64,000 nucleotides of DNA from Kitasatospora sp. MAA19 (GTDB taxonomy: Bacteria > Actinomycetota > Actinomycetes > Streptomycetales > Streptomycetaceae), in NCBI RefSeq assembly GCF_029894125.1, contig NZ_JARXYZ010000004.1, forward strand, positions 124,001-188,000, read 5' to 3'. The notes beneath the pieces are model-generated. The model made no database searches. It worked only from the letters and a program-made list of their open reading frames with translations, and was not told the origin of the DNA. The position numbers were made by a program, and so were the translations under genes. This document shows, piece by piece, positions 1 through 8,786 of this stretch (position 1 is its first letter; each line of letters opens with the position of its first letter).

Positions 1-3
1 CCC

Positions 4-801
4 TCATCCGGCCGCCACCCGGGCCAGCAGGTCGCGGACGGCGGTGTCGAACGCCTCCGGCGCCTCCAGGGCGCTCAGGTGGCCCGCCCCGGGGATGACG
101 GTCAGTTCGGCGTCCGGCCGGGCCCGGACCATCAGCTCGGCCTCCTGCGGCGCCACCAGGGGGTCCTGCGCGCCCGCGACGACCGCGACCGGCACCCGCA
201 ACCCGGCCAGGACGTCCAGCGCGTCCGGCCGGACCGCCATGGCTCGCTGGGCCCAGGCGACGGCGGCCGGCGGCGCGGCCGCGACCAGTGCCTGCACCCG
301 GTCCAGCAGATGACCGGAGTCCGGCCCGAGCTGCCCGGCCGCGACCTGCTCGTCGAGCAGCAGCCGGACGCTGTCCCGGGCGGTGACGGCGGCGGCGATC
401 CGCTCCCGGTTGGCCCGCACCGCGTCGGTGTCGGCGGTGGCGCGGGTGTTGGCCAGCAGCAGGCCGGCCAGCCGGTCCGGGTGGCGGCGGGCGAAGGCGA
501 GCGCCACGTAGCCGCCCATGGAGAGCCCGCCGACCACCGCGCGCCCGATCCCGGCCGCGTCCAGCAGCAGCGCGAGGTCGTCGGCGACCAGGTCCAGCGA
601 GGGCTCGTCGGCCCCCAGCTCGGTGCCGCCGAAACCGCGCTGGTCCGGGGCGAGCACCCGGGCCTCGTCGCCGGTCAGTCCGGGCAGCGCGTCCAGTTGG
701 GCGGACCACATCGAGGCGTTCAGCGGGAAGGCGTGCAGCAGCACGATCGGTGTTCCGGTACCGCTCTCGCGGACCGACAAGGCGGAGGGGAGCTGGGTCA
801 T
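4..801 (-). CDS. alpha/beta-fold hydrolase
   Basis: A 265-residue alpha/beta hydrolase. The oxyanion-hole region is LLHAFPLN near residue 21, the nucleophile elbow is GLSMGG with Ser94, the acid is probably Asp213 in GAQDPL, and the catalytic His is H241 in GAGHLS. The fold and triad are clear. The substrate is not: relatives include 3-oxoadipate enol-lactonase-like esterases and haloperoxidase-like proteins. The reading frame extends 12 codons further upstream, but the ATG at 801 fits the family start (MTQLPSAL). It faces away from the ABC exporter genes, with about 90 bp between the two starts holding both promoters. Confidence 0.85.
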   Translation of the reverse strand: MTQLPSALSVRESGTGTPIVLLHAFPLNASMWSAQLDALPGLTGDEARVLAPDQRGFGGTELGADEPSLDLVADDLALLLDAAGIGRAVVGGLSMGGYVALAFARRHPDRLAGLLLANTRATADTDAVRANRERIAAAVTARDSVRLLLDEQVAAGQLGPDSGHLLDRVQALVAAAPPAAVAWAQRAMAVRPDALDVLAGLRVPVAVVAGAQDPLVAPQEAELMVRARPDAELTVIPGAGHLSALEAPEAFDTAVRDLLARVAAG

Positions 802-893
802 GGGCCCACCGTATTCCGGCACGCCCGGCGGGCCCACTCAGCGGGCCGCGATATCCGCTTTGTCCTAGCCTGACAGCGAGTAAGGGAGCGCGG

Positions 894-1898
894 ATGATCG
901 AGTTGCACGACCTGACGAAACGTTACGGCAAGACCCTCGCCGTGGACCGGCTCAGCTTCCAGGTCCCCCAGGGCGTGGTGACCGGATTCCTCGGTCCGAA
1001 CGGCGCCGGCAAGTCCACCACCATGCGCATGATCCTCGACCTCGACCGCCCCACCAACGGCCGGGTCACCATCGACGGCAGGCGCTACGGGCAGCTCAGC
1101 GAGCCGCTCAAGTACATCGGCGCACTGCTGGAGGCCAAGTCCGTCCACCCCGGCCGCACCGCCCGCGACCACCTGCTCTGGCTCGCCCAGAGCAACCGCA
1201 TCCCGACCCGCCGGGTGGACGAGGTGCTCGCCCTGGTCGGCCTCACCCCGGTCGCCCGCAAGCGGGCCCGCGGCTTCTCGCTCGGCATGGGCCAGCGCCT
1301 GGGCATCGCCTCCGCGCTGCTCGGCGACCCGGAGATCGTCATGTTCGACGAGCCGGTCAACGGCCTGGACCCGGAGGGCATCCTCTGGATCCGCAACCTG
1401 ATGAAGCGGCTCGCCACCGAGGGCCGGACGGTCTTCGTCTCCTCCCACCTGATGAGCGAGATGGCCGTCACCGCCGACCACCTGGTGGTCATCGGCAGGG
1501 GCCGGCTGCTCGCCGACCTGCCGATGCCGGAGTTCATCCGACGCAACTCCCGCTCCGCCGTACGGATGCGCACCCCACACCCCGAGCGGCTGCTCGACGC
1601 CCTGGCCGGCGCCGGGATCCGGCCCGAGCCCGGGCCGGGCGGCTCCTACGAGGTGGTCGACGGCGACCTCGCCCGGCTCGGCGACCTGGCCGCGGCCCAC
1701 GGCGTCGTCCTGCACGAACTCAGCCCGCAGCAGGCCTCGTTGGAGGAGGCGTTCCTGCAGATGACGGCCGACTCGGTGGAGTACCACGCGGGCGACGGGC
1801 CGGGCCGGGACGCGGCCGGCGCACCCGGCGTCTGGGGCGCCGGGTGGACGGCGGACGGCACCCGGCAGTCCGCGGCGGCACGGCAGGAGGAGAACTGA
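894..1898 (+). CDS. ABC exporter ATP-binding subunit
   Basis: A 335-residue ATPase of an ABC-2 type exporter (DrrA/CcmA-like). It shows Walker A GPNGAGKST (34-42), signature LGMGQ (130-134) and Walker B IVMFDEP (148-154). The C-terminal 100 residues form the extra domain usual in this group. The ATG at 894 follows a purine-rich AAGGGAG. The frame is open further upstream, but that part is non-homologous and overlaps the divergent promoter. The gene ends one base before the permease start, so the two are co-transcribed and should form one transporter. The substrate, drug or lipid, cannot be told from sequence. Confidence 0.93.
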   Translation: MIELHDLTKRYGKTLAVDRLSFQVPQGVVTGFLGPNGAGKSTTMRMILDLDRPTNGRVTIDGRRYGQLSEPLKYIGALLEAKSVHPGRTARDHLLWLAQSNRIPTRRVDEVLALVGLTPVARKRARGFSLGMGQRLGIASALLGDPEIVMFDEPVNGLDPEGILWIRNLMKRLATEGRTVFVSSHLMSEMAVTADHLVVIGRGRLLADLPMPEFIRRNSRSAVRMRTPHPERLLDALAGAGIRPEPGPGGSYEVVDGDLARLGDLAAAHGVVLHELSPQQASLEEAFLQMTADSVEYHAGDGPGRDAAGAPGVWGAGWTADGTRQSAAARQEEN

Positions 1899-1899
1899 G

Positions 1900-2667
1900 A
1901 TGACGTCCTTCCCGGCGATCCTGCGCTCCGAGTGGACGAAGATCCGCAGCGTCCGCTCGACGGTCTGGACGCTCGCGCTGACCTTCGTCGTCACCGTCGG
2001 CATCGGCGCGCTGCTGTCCCTGCTCACGAACAACAACTTCACCGAGTTCCGCCGGAGCGACCAGTCCCCGTTCGACGCGACCGGCACCTCGTTCTCCGGC
2101 ATCATGCTCGGCGAACTCGCCATCATCGTCTTCGGCGTGCTGGCGATCGGCAACGAGTACAGCACCGGCATGATCCGGGTCACCCTGGCCGCCGTCCCCC
2201 AGCGCGGCACCCTGCTCACCGGCAAGGCGACGGTGCTCGGCGCGATGGCCCTGGTGGTCTCGGTGGTGACGGCCTTCGTCACCTTCTTCCTCGGCCAGGC
2301 GCTGCTCGGCTCGCACGCCACCGGCCTCGGCGAACCGCACGTGCTGCGCGCGGTGTTCGGCGCCGCGCTGTACCTGACGCTGCTCTGCCTGTTCTCGGCC
2401 GGCGTCACCACGATGCTGCACAACCAGACGCTGGCGCTGGGCGTGCTGGTGCCGTTCTTCTTCCTGCTCTCGCCGATCCTCTCGGCGGTGCCGAAGGTCA
2501 AGACCCTGGCCCACTACTTCCCGGACTACGCGGGCTCGCGGATGCTGCTGGTGTACGAGCAGCACGGCCAGCCGTACGGGCCGTGGACCGGCTTCGTGAT
2601 CTGCCTGGCCTGGACCCTCGCCGCCCTGGTCGGCGGCGCGCTGGTGCTCAAGAGCCGGGACGCCTGA
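1900..2667 (+). CDS. ABC-2 type permease subunit
   Basis: A 255-residue integral membrane protein, the partner of the ATPase directly upstream. It starts with a cytoplasmic amphipathic stretch (SEWTKIRSVRST) typical of ABC-2 permeases. About six hydrophobic spans follow, the first near residues 21-42 and the last (TGFVICLAWTLAALVGGALVL) near the C-terminus. A GGAGG motif lies just before the start, inside the end of the upstream gene. The two proteins probably assemble as a 2+2 complex that exports an unknown hydrophobic compound. Confidence 0.9.
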   Translation: MTSFPAILRSEWTKIRSVRSTVWTLALTFVVTVGIGALLSLLTNNNFTEFRRSDQSPFDATGTSFSGIMLGELAIIVFGVLAIGNEYSTGMIRVTLAAVPQRGTLLTGKATVLGAMALVVSVVTAFVTFFLGQALLGSHATGLGEPHVLRAVFGAALYLTLLCLFSAGVTTMLHNQTLALGVLVPFFFLLSPILSAVPKVKTLAHYFPDYAGSRMLLVYEQHGQPYGPWTGFVICLAWTLAALVGGALVLKSRDA

Positions 2668-2673
2668 GGCGGT

Positions 2674-2997
2674 TCAGTACCGCGGAGCGCCGCGGCCGCG
2701 CAGGATGTTGGAGGCCCGGCGCTCCCGCGCACCCCAGCAGGAGCGGTGCCAGTGCCGCCGGTCGTCCACGCCCGCACCGTACGCCGGCCAGGCCACCACA
2801 TGGCCCACCCCGGGCGGGATCTCCTGGTCGCAGCCCGGGCAGCGGTAGTGCCGCCCGGCCGTCCCGGCGACCGTCTGGACCACCCAGTCGTCGCCCCGGT
2901 AGCTCTCGGTGCGGCGCAGCGATCCACCGAGTGGGGCGGCCGGCTCGGCGCTCTCGCGGGGGTCGGCGCTCTTGATCCGGTTGCGGCGCGGCGACAC
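2674..2997 (-). CDS. small CXXC/HXXC zinc-ribbon-like protein
   Basis: A 107-residue basic protein conserved in streptomycetes, often labelled 'ATP/GTP-binding protein' although no nucleotide motif is visible. It contains Cys53-X2-Cys56 (CPGC) and His84-X2-Cys87 (HRSC), which together look like a zinc-binding knuckle. The GTG start at 2997 follows AGAGG by nine bases. It is convergent with the ABC permease, with only six bases between the stops. Function unknown; a small nucleic-acid-binding or zinc-structured accessory protein is possible. Confidence 0.7.
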   Translation of the reverse strand: MSPRRNRIKSADPRESAEPAAPLGGSLRRTESYRGDDWVVQTVAGTAGRHYRCPGCDQEIPPGVGHVVAWPAYGAGVDDRRHWHRSCWGARERRASNILRGRGAPRY

Positions 2998-3226
2998 GTC
3001 GGACTACCTCTCTTCCAGGGGCTCGTGGCCGTTCCAGCCTACGGCCGTCCATCCCTCCCGAAGGCCACTATCACGGCATCCTCCGGCGCTCCCGCGTTTT
3101 TGCCGAGATCCACCCGATCTTCGAGGAAATACGGGGTTCCGCGTGCCATTGGCACATGACATCGGATACCCACAAGGGGAACAGGCGGGGCCCGCAGACC
3201 CTGCGCGCACCCGAGGAGGCCCAACG

Positions 3227-4537
3227 ATGACCAAGACCAGTCCCCGTGCCGAGACCCGTCGGCCCGTCGGGGTCCGGCCACCCGCCCCCGGTCCGGTGCT
3301 GACCGCCGTCCCCCCGATCACGGCCACGGCGGGCGATCCGCTGCCCACCCCCCAGCGGGCGGGCGCGCTCCCGCCGGAGACCGCGCCGGTACGGGTCGGC
3401 GCGTTCCTGCTGTCCGCGCAGTTCCCCGGGCAGAGCCACCGCGAGGCGCTGGACCGCACCGTCCGGGCCGCCGTCGAGGCCGAACGCGCGGGTCTGGACA
3501 GCGTCTGGCTGGCCGAGCACCACTTCGTCCCGTACGGGGTCTGCCCCAACGCCGTCACGCTGGCCGCGCTGCTGCTCGGCCGGACCCGCCGGATCGGCGT
3601 CGGCACGGCGGTCAGCGTGCTCTCCACCGCCCACCCGGTGGCGCTCGGCGAGCAGGCCGCGCTGTTGCACCTCACCTCGGACGGGCGCTTCACGCTCGGG
3701 GTGGGCCGCGGCGGGCCGTGGATCGACCTGGACGTGTTCGGCGGCGGCGTGGACGCCTTCGAGAGCGGCTTCCCGGAGCGGCTGGACCTGCTGCTGCGCT
3801 GGCTGCGCGGCTCCCGGGTGGGCGCGGACGGCCCGCAGTTCGCCTTCCCCGAGGTGGCGGTGGTGCCGCGCGCCACCGAACCGCTCCGCCGCCCCGGGCT
3901 GGGCAGCTGGCTCGGTCTCGGCGAGGAGTCCGGCCCGGTGCGCTTCCCGCGCCAGCGCCAGGACGTCGAGGGCCTCGGCGAGGAACTCGACCCGACCGGG
4001 CGGCCGGTGGCCGGCCCGCCGATGGTGGTCGCCTGTACCTCGCCGGGCGGGGTGAAGCTCGCCGCCGAGCGCGGCCTGCCGATGCTGCTCGGCATGCACT
4101 CCGGCGACGACGACAAGCTGCACATGCTGGAGCTGTACCGCACCGCCTGGCTGGCCGCCGGGCGCGGCGAGGAGCAGCTGCGCCGGGTGAACCGCCGGCA
4201 CGTCGCGGCCGGGGTGGCGCAGGTCGACGACCGCACCTCGGCGGCCCGGGCCACCCTGCTGAACGCCATGCCGGGCTGGTTCGAGTACGGGCTCGGCGCC
4301 CACCGCACCGTGGACGGCCGGGAGCGCAAGATGCGCGACCCGCGGCAGTACACCGAACTCCTCTGCGACCTGCACGCGGTGGGCACGCCGCGGCAGTGCG
4401 CCGACCGGCTGCTGGCCACCGCCGAGCGGACCGGCATCCGCCGTTTCGCGCTCCTCGCGGAGGGCAGCGGCGACCGCGAGGCGACGCTGCACAACATCGC
4501 CCGGCTCGGCTCCGAGGTACTGCCGCAGCTGGGTTGA
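3227..4537 (+). CDS. LLM class flavin-dependent oxidoreductase
   Basis: A 436-residue luciferase-like (LuxA/F420-type) oxidoreductase. After a Pro-rich, probably disordered N-terminal extension of about 55 residues comes the barrel start VRVGAFLLSAQFPG. It is followed by the family signature AERAGLDSVWLAEHHF and by LTSDGRFTLGVGRGGP. The ATG at 3227 lies downstream of a GAGGAGG ribosome site. The frame is open for 106 codons before it, but that stretch has no family similarity. Whether the cofactor is FMN or F420 cannot be decided, and the substrate is unknown. It ends at a strong bidirectional hairpin. Confidence 0.85.
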   Translation: MTKTSPRAETRRPVGVRPPAPGPVLTAVPPITATAGDPLPTPQRAGALPPETAPVRVGAFLLSAQFPGQSHREALDRTVRAAVEAERAGLDSVWLAEHHFVPYGVCPNAVTLAALLLGRTRRIGVGTAVSVLSTAHPVALGEQAALLHLTSDGRFTLGVGRGGPWIDLDVFGGGVDAFESGFPERLDLLLRWLRGSRVGADGPQFAFPEVAVVPRATEPLRRPGLGSWLGLGEESGPVRFPRQRQDVEGLGEELDPTGRPVAGPPMVVACTSPGGVKLAAERGLPMLLGMHSGDDDKLHMLELYRTAWLAAGRGEEQLRRVNRRHVAAGVAQVDDRTSAARATLLNAMPGWFEYGLGAHRTVDGRERKMRDPRQYTELLCDLHAVGTPRQCADRLLATAERTGIRRFALLAEGSGDREATLHNIARLGSEVLPQLG

Positions 4538-4563
4538 TCCCGCGCCCGTCCCGGGGCCGGTCC

Positions 4564-4606
4564 GGGCCGCCGCCCCTCCCCCCGCACCGGGGGACGGGGG
4601 CGGCCC
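4564..4606. terminator. bidirectional hairpin terminator
   Basis: A long G+C hairpin. GGGCCGCC at the left pairs with GGCGGCCC at the right, with inner C-runs pairing to G-runs around a short loop near 4583-4588. It lies between two convergent genes (the LLM oxidoreductase on plus and the SCO5389-type gene on minus). There is no U-tract, as is usual in streptomycetes. Confidence 0.75.
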
Positions 4607-4658
4607 GACGACCTTCCGGGTCGGTCGGTACCGGCACCGGATCAGCGGTGCCGTCCGG

Positions 4659-5051
4659 TCAGCAGTCCCGCAGCTGCTCGGACTGGTTGAGCAGCTGCTC
4701 CCGGACCGAGGTGAAGCGCGCGTGCCGCGCCTCGTTGGTCTCCGACGGCAGGAAGACCGCAACCCGGTGACAGTTCTGGAAGGCCAGCCGCACCCCGAAG
4801 TGCCGTTGCAGGGCACCCCGGATGGCGTCGCTGGCGAGGGCCCGCAGGAGCTGGCCGCGGGCCTGCTCGCTGGGCGGCGGTACCTGGTTGTCGGCGAAAT
4901 CGGTACCGTCGACCTTCGCCTGGGCGACCAACGAGCTGATCAGGTCCCAGGCGTACGGCAGCGAGACGCGGACGCAGTCGACGAATTCCCGCTCGTCGAC
5001 CTCGCCCCGCTCGGCCTTTTCCAGCAGGGCCGGTGAGACGTCGAGCGACAT
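4659..5051 (-). CDS. SCO5389-family conserved protein
   Basis: A 130-residue soluble protein of the actinobacterial SCO5389 family, function unknown. It is largely helical, with an acidic start (SLDVSPALLEKAERGEVDE). The ATG at 5051 is preceded by an excellent AGGAG site (GAGAGGAGAATCC). The frame extends 41 codons upstream, but that part lacks a ribosome site. No catalytic motif is visible. Its gene is divergent from nucS across a 480-bp spacer, a neighbourhood conserved in streptomycetes, which gives a weak hint of a DNA-maintenance or stress role. Confidence 0.8.
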   Translation of the reverse strand: MSLDVSPALLEKAERGEVDEREFVDCVRVSLPYAWDLISSLVAQAKVDGTDFADNQVPPPSEQARGQLLRALASDAIRGALQRHFGVRLAFQNCHRVAVFLPSETNEARHARFTSVREQLLNQSEQLRDC

Positions 5052-5531
5052 GGATTCTCCTCTCGCGGTCCACCCGCGCGGCGCCCGGGTGGTCATGCGT
5101 AGTCCAAGCTCACAGTGAGGGTGGGCGGATCGCGCGTGGTGCCCGGAACACCGTGGAACGGGCGTTTCCGGCACCCTGCGAAAGCGGCGGCGCCACGGGA
5201 CGTGACGTCCCGGACACCGACCGCACTCGGAACAGCGTGGCAGTCAACGGCGGAGCGGGCCGGTCATTCCAGTGGATTGCTTCGGAAATACGCCGTGGTG
5301 CACCAGATTGGCCGGATCCCGTCGGATCGTTCATCTGAAGTCTCCATCCCCGTTGACAGCGATCCCGCATGCGTGCCGTCACACACGGTAGCGACCAGAG
5401 GGGATGGGCGCCAGACCGCGACGGGCGGGTAGCGGAATTGCCGAGCCTCCATGTTCGCGGGGTTCGCGCTTTCTTCACCCGGTCGTCGTGGAATCGCATC
5501 AACTGGCCCCGGTGGGCTAGCGTGGTCGACC
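5052..5531. other. 480-bp divergent intergenic region
   Basis: Separates the SCO5389-type gene (minus) from nucS (plus) and must hold both promoters. TTGACA occurs at 5353-5358, but no well-placed -10 hexamer follows it. No convincing gene was found here. Confidence 0.6.
5518..5523 (+). promoter_or_regulatory. probable nucS -10 element (leaderless start)
   Basis: TAGCGT matches the TANNNT -10 pattern and ends eight bases before the GTG of nucS, which itself has no ribosome-binding site. This suggests transcription begins at or very near the start codon. The -35 match is poor. Confidence 0.4.
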
Positions 5532-6191
5532 GTGCGTCTCGTAATTGCCCGCTGCTCAGTCGACTATGCCGGTCGGCTCTCCGCCCATCTGCCCTCCGCC
5601 ACCAGGCTCATCCTGGTCAAGGCCGACGGCAGCGTCAGCATCCACGCCGACGACCGCGCCTACAAGCCGCTCAACTGGATGTCCCCGCCGTGCGCGCTCA
5701 AGGAGGCGGACGGGGTCTGGACGGTGGAGAACAAGGCCGGCGAGAAGCTCATCATCACGCTGGAGGAGGTGCTGCACGACTCCTCCCACGAACTCGGGGT
5801 GGATCCGGGCCTGATCAAGGACGGCGTCGAGGCGCACCTCCAGGAGCTGCTCGCGGACCGGATGGAGGTGCTCGGCGCCGGCTGGTCCCTGATCCGCCGC
5901 GAGTACCCGACCGCGATCGGCCCGGTCGACATCCTCTGCCGCGACTCGGACGGCGCCACGGTGGCCGTCGAGATCAAGCGCCGCGGCGAGATCGACGGCG
6001 TCGAGCAGCTCACCCGCTACCTCGAACTCCTCAACCGGGACCCGCTGTTGGCCCCGGTCAAGGGCATCTTCGCCGCGCAGGAGATCAAGCCCCAGGCCCG
6101 TGTGCTGGCCACCGACCGGGGCATCGGCTGCGTGGTGCTGGACTACGACGAGCTGCGCGGCATCGACGACGACAAGCTCAAGCTGTTCTGA
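5532..6191 (+). CDS. nucS: NucS/EndoMS mismatch endonuclease
   Basis: A 219-residue NucS (EndoMS), the mismatch-specific endonuclease that replaces MutS/MutL in most actinobacteria. The N-terminal half is the dimerisation and DNA-binding beta domain. The C-terminal half is a RecB-like nuclease with Asp133 in GPVDILC and Glu147/Lys149 in VAVEIKRRG. The protein ends in KLKLF, the kind of hydrophobic tail that binds the beta sliding clamp in this family. The GTG at 5532 is chosen because family members begin MRLVIARC. Its stop overlaps the first of three tandem 14-bp repeats. Confidence 0.97.
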   Translation: MRLVIARCSVDYAGRLSAHLPSATRLILVKADGSVSIHADDRAYKPLNWMSPPCALKEADGVWTVENKAGEKLIITLEEVLHDSSHELGVDPGLIKDGVEAHLQELLADRMEVLGAGWSLIRREYPTAIGPVDILCRDSDGATVAVEIKRRGEIDGVEQLTRYLELLNRDPLLAPVKGIFAAQEIKPQARVLATDRGIGCVVLDYDELRGIDDDKLKLF

Positions 6192-6229
6192 CCGGTCACC
6201 GCTGACCGGTCGCTTCTGACCGGTCTCCC
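6188..6229. repeat. three tandem 14-bp repeats
   Basis: Three head-to-tail 14-mers, each starting CTGACCGGTC, at 6188, 6202 and 6216. Each contains the palindrome ACCGGT, so several alternative small hairpins can form. They start at the nucS stop codon and fill the short gap before the convergent ATPase gene. Confidence 0.8.
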
Positions 6230-6239
6230 CGCAGGCCGG

Positions 6240-8576
6240 TCACCCCGCGGACGTCGTCGACGTCGGGCTGGGCGTGCCGGTCGCGGTGGCCGTCGGGGTC
6301 GCCGTGGCGCTCTGGGTCGGCGAGGGCGAGCTGCTGCTCGGTTTCGGCGAGGGCGACGTCCCGGTGCCGCCGCCACCGCCGGACTGACCGCCGCCGGGCT
6401 GGCCACCGCCACCGCCGTTCGAGCCGCCGCCCGGCTGCGGGCCGGGCTGCTGGACCGGCGGCTGCGACTGGCCCGGCGCGGGCGGCTGCGGCTGCTGCGG
6501 CGGTGAGCTGTCGGACGGGCTCTCGCTCGCCGACCTGCTCGGCTTCTTCGACGGCGACGCGCTCGGCGAGTGCGACGCGCTCCCGCTCGCCGACGGCTCC
6601 GGGCTGGTGCCGTCCGTCGCCGGGGCGGAGCCCGCGGCCGGACCGGCGGTGCCGGTGGTGGCCGGTGCGCTGCCGGTGCGCGGCGCCGGGAGCGGACCGG
6701 TCTGGGTGCCGTCCGGATCGTCGAGCCGGCTGTGCGGATCGTTCCCCTGGTGCGGCTCCGGGCCGGTGGCGCTCATCGCCACCGCCGTCCCGAGGGCCCC
6801 GAGCGCCAGGACGGCCGCCGACGCGGCGATCACCCGGCGCCTGGTCCCGGACCGCAGGCTGGACGGCACCTTGGCTATCGCTCGGATGACGGGCCGCCGG
6901 GAGGGCGCCGACGCGGCGGCCGCGGCGGGCTCCAGCTGCCGGCCGTCGGCGCGCAGCAGGTCCAGCATCCGGCGCGCGGCGGCGACCCCGCGCTGCTCGC
7001 CGGCCGCGGCCCGCAGGGTGAGCGCGGTCTCCAGCTCGGCCATCGCCCGGGACGGCTCCCGGACGCAGAACGCGTGCACGCCCGCCTCGTGGTGGAACCA
7101 GGCCTGGTCGGTGCCGGAGCCCGTCCGGCGGGCCGCCTCCAGGCCCAGCTGCAGGACCCGCTCCCAGGCGCCCCAGCGCAGCGCCAGCGCCAACGCGGGC
7201 GCGGCGGCCCGGGCCAGGCGAACGACCGCGTCGTGCCGGCCGGCGGCCCGGTCCGCGAGCAGGACGCCGATCACCACCTCCGCCTCGGCCGCGACCTGCG
7301 CCAGCGACACCGAGCTGTGCCCGACCCACCAGGCGAAGTGCTGGGCCGCGCCGTCCAGGCAGCCGCGGGCCGGCCAGTGCGGGGCGAGCAGGTCGAGCAC
7401 CCCGGCGGTCAGCCGGTGGTGCCCGCCGATGGACACCGCGAGCCCGGCGTCGGCGAGTTCGGCGAGGGCGCTCTCGCCCTGGCCGACGTCGATCAGCGCG
7501 GGCAGGTGCGGCGCGGTGGGGCACTCGCCGCCGAGCGCGACGGCGAGCCGCAGGACGGCCTGCGCGGGCTCGCTCAGCCCCTCGGCGAGCCGGACGGCGG
7601 GCGAGGCGGTCTCGGCGACGGACGGCAGCGGGACGGTCCGGCGCAGCGCGTTCTCGCGGACCGCCGGGTCGGGGTCGTGGACGGGCTCCTCGACCGCGCC
7701 GAAGACGCCCATCCGGTCCTCCTCGGCGGCGACCAGCGCGTCCACCGAGACGTCCCGCTGGCGCAGCAGCGCGGCGGCCTGGACGAAGCGCAGCGGCAGG
7801 CCCTCGGACTCGAACCAGAGGTCGACCGCCCAGGCCTTCTCGGCGACGTCCAGCGGCCGCCCGGCCTGGCGGGCGGCGAGGGCGAGGCAGGCGGAGCGGG
7901 AGAGCCCGGCGACCAGGTGGTCCTGCAGCCGGGAGCCGGGCGGCAGCGGCGGGCTGCCCGGGGCCGCCGAGATCAGGAAGGCGCAGCCGGGGGCCGCGGC
8001 GAGCAGCTCCTCCAGTTCGGCGCCGGACTGCTCGGCGCCGTCGACGACCACGATCGCGCCGACCTCGGCGAGGTGGGCGGCCAGCTGGCCGGGGTCCGGC
8101 CGGTAGCCGGGGGCGTGGTGGGTGGCCGCGAAGAGGTCCTGGAGCAGGTCGGCGGCGGTGCGGCGGTGCCCGCAGAGTTGGACGACGCCGCCGGGGGCGA
8201 GGTCGGCGGCGGCCTCGGCGACGGCCGACAGCAGCGCGCTGCGGCCCGAGCCGGCCTGGCCGACCAGGCGTATCGAACGGCCCTCGGCGAGCAGGCCGAG
8301 GAGTTCGGCGATGTCGGCCTCGCGGTCGAGCAGCGGCAGGTCGGCGGGCCCGGCGCCGAGGGCCAGCGGGCCGACCGCGCGGCCGACGCCGCCGACCGGG
8401 CCGCGGGCGGGCTCGCTGCGCTCGATCCGGCGCGGGCGGGGCCGCCACTCCTCGGGGCAGGGCCTGACCTCGGAGCCGTCCGGGGCACCGACGCCGACCA
8501 GCAGCCCGCCGGAGACGAGTTCGCCGCCTCGGGTGCGGGCGGCCTCCTGCCGGAACTCCCCGGATGGCTGTGCCAC
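6240..8576 (-). CDS. membrane-anchored P-loop ATPase with Ser/Pro-rich tail
   Basis: A 778-residue protein beginning at a GTG. A basic N-terminal region precedes an AAA/STAND-like ATPase with Walker A GQAGSGRS (106-113) and a Walker B-like IVVVDGAE (about 175-182). A helical, Ala/Leu-rich region (about 330-545) resembles the regulatory repeats of large ATP-dependent LuxR-type regulators, but no HTH domain is visible. One transmembrane segment lies at about 582-602. The last 175 residues are a low-complexity Ser/Pro/Gly/Thr tail with many SxSPS motifs, predicted outside the cell. It is convergent with nucS. Function unknown; a membrane-tethered signalling ATPase is inferred. Confidence 0.75.
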   Translation of the reverse strand: MAQPSGEFRQEAARTRGGELVSGGLLVGVGAPDGSEVRPCPEEWRPRPRRIERSEPARGPVGGVGRAVGPLALGAGPADLPLLDREADIAELLGLLAEGRSIRLVGQAGSGRSALLSAVAEAAADLAPGGVVQLCGHRRTAADLLQDLFAATHHAPGYRPDPGQLAAHLAEVGAIVVVDGAEQSGAELEELLAAAPGCAFLISAAPGSPPLPPGSRLQDHLVAGLSRSACLALAARQAGRPLDVAEKAWAVDLWFESEGLPLRFVQAAALLRQRDVSVDALVAAEEDRMGVFGAVEEPVHDPDPAVRENALRRTVPLPSVAETASPAVRLAEGLSEPAQAVLRLAVALGGECPTAPHLPALIDVGQGESALAELADAGLAVSIGGHHRLTAGVLDLLAPHWPARGCLDGAAQHFAWWVGHSSVSLAQVAAEAEVVIGVLLADRAAGRHDAVVRLARAAAPALALALRWGAWERVLQLGLEAARRTGSGTDQAWFHHEAGVHAFCVREPSRAMAELETALTLRAAAGEQRGVAAARRMLDLLRADGRQLEPAAAAASAPSRRPVIRAIAKVPSSLRSGTRRRVIAASAAVLALGALGTAVAMSATGPEPHQGNDPHSRLDDPDGTQTGPLPAPRTGSAPATTGTAGPAAGSAPATDGTSPEPSASGSASHSPSASPSKKPSRSASESPSDSSPPQQPQPPAPGQSQPPVQQPGPQPGGGSNGGGGGQPGGGQSGGGGGTGTSPSPKPSSSSPSPTQSATATPTATATGTPSPTSTTSAG

Positions 8577-8786
8577 GTTCTGCTCCGCATCGTGCTCGGC
8601 CGACGGCGCCCCGCACCGGCCGGCTGACGTCTCGGTCGCGGCCGCGTGCGAGCTGGGGGCAGCTGGCTGAGGCGGCCGTCATCTGACGGGCAGACTCTTG
8701 CACATACTGGCCCGGCCGCGCAGGGCGGTCCGGTCCGGGGCTGGACCGGGGCGGCCCCGCGGCCGGTCCGGGTGCTGGTCAGGGGC

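Noticed and set aside
5353-5358. TTGACA considered as the nucS or minus-strand promoter
   Set aside because: No -10 hexamer lies 16-19 bases downstream on the plus strand; nucS has a closer TAGCGT element.
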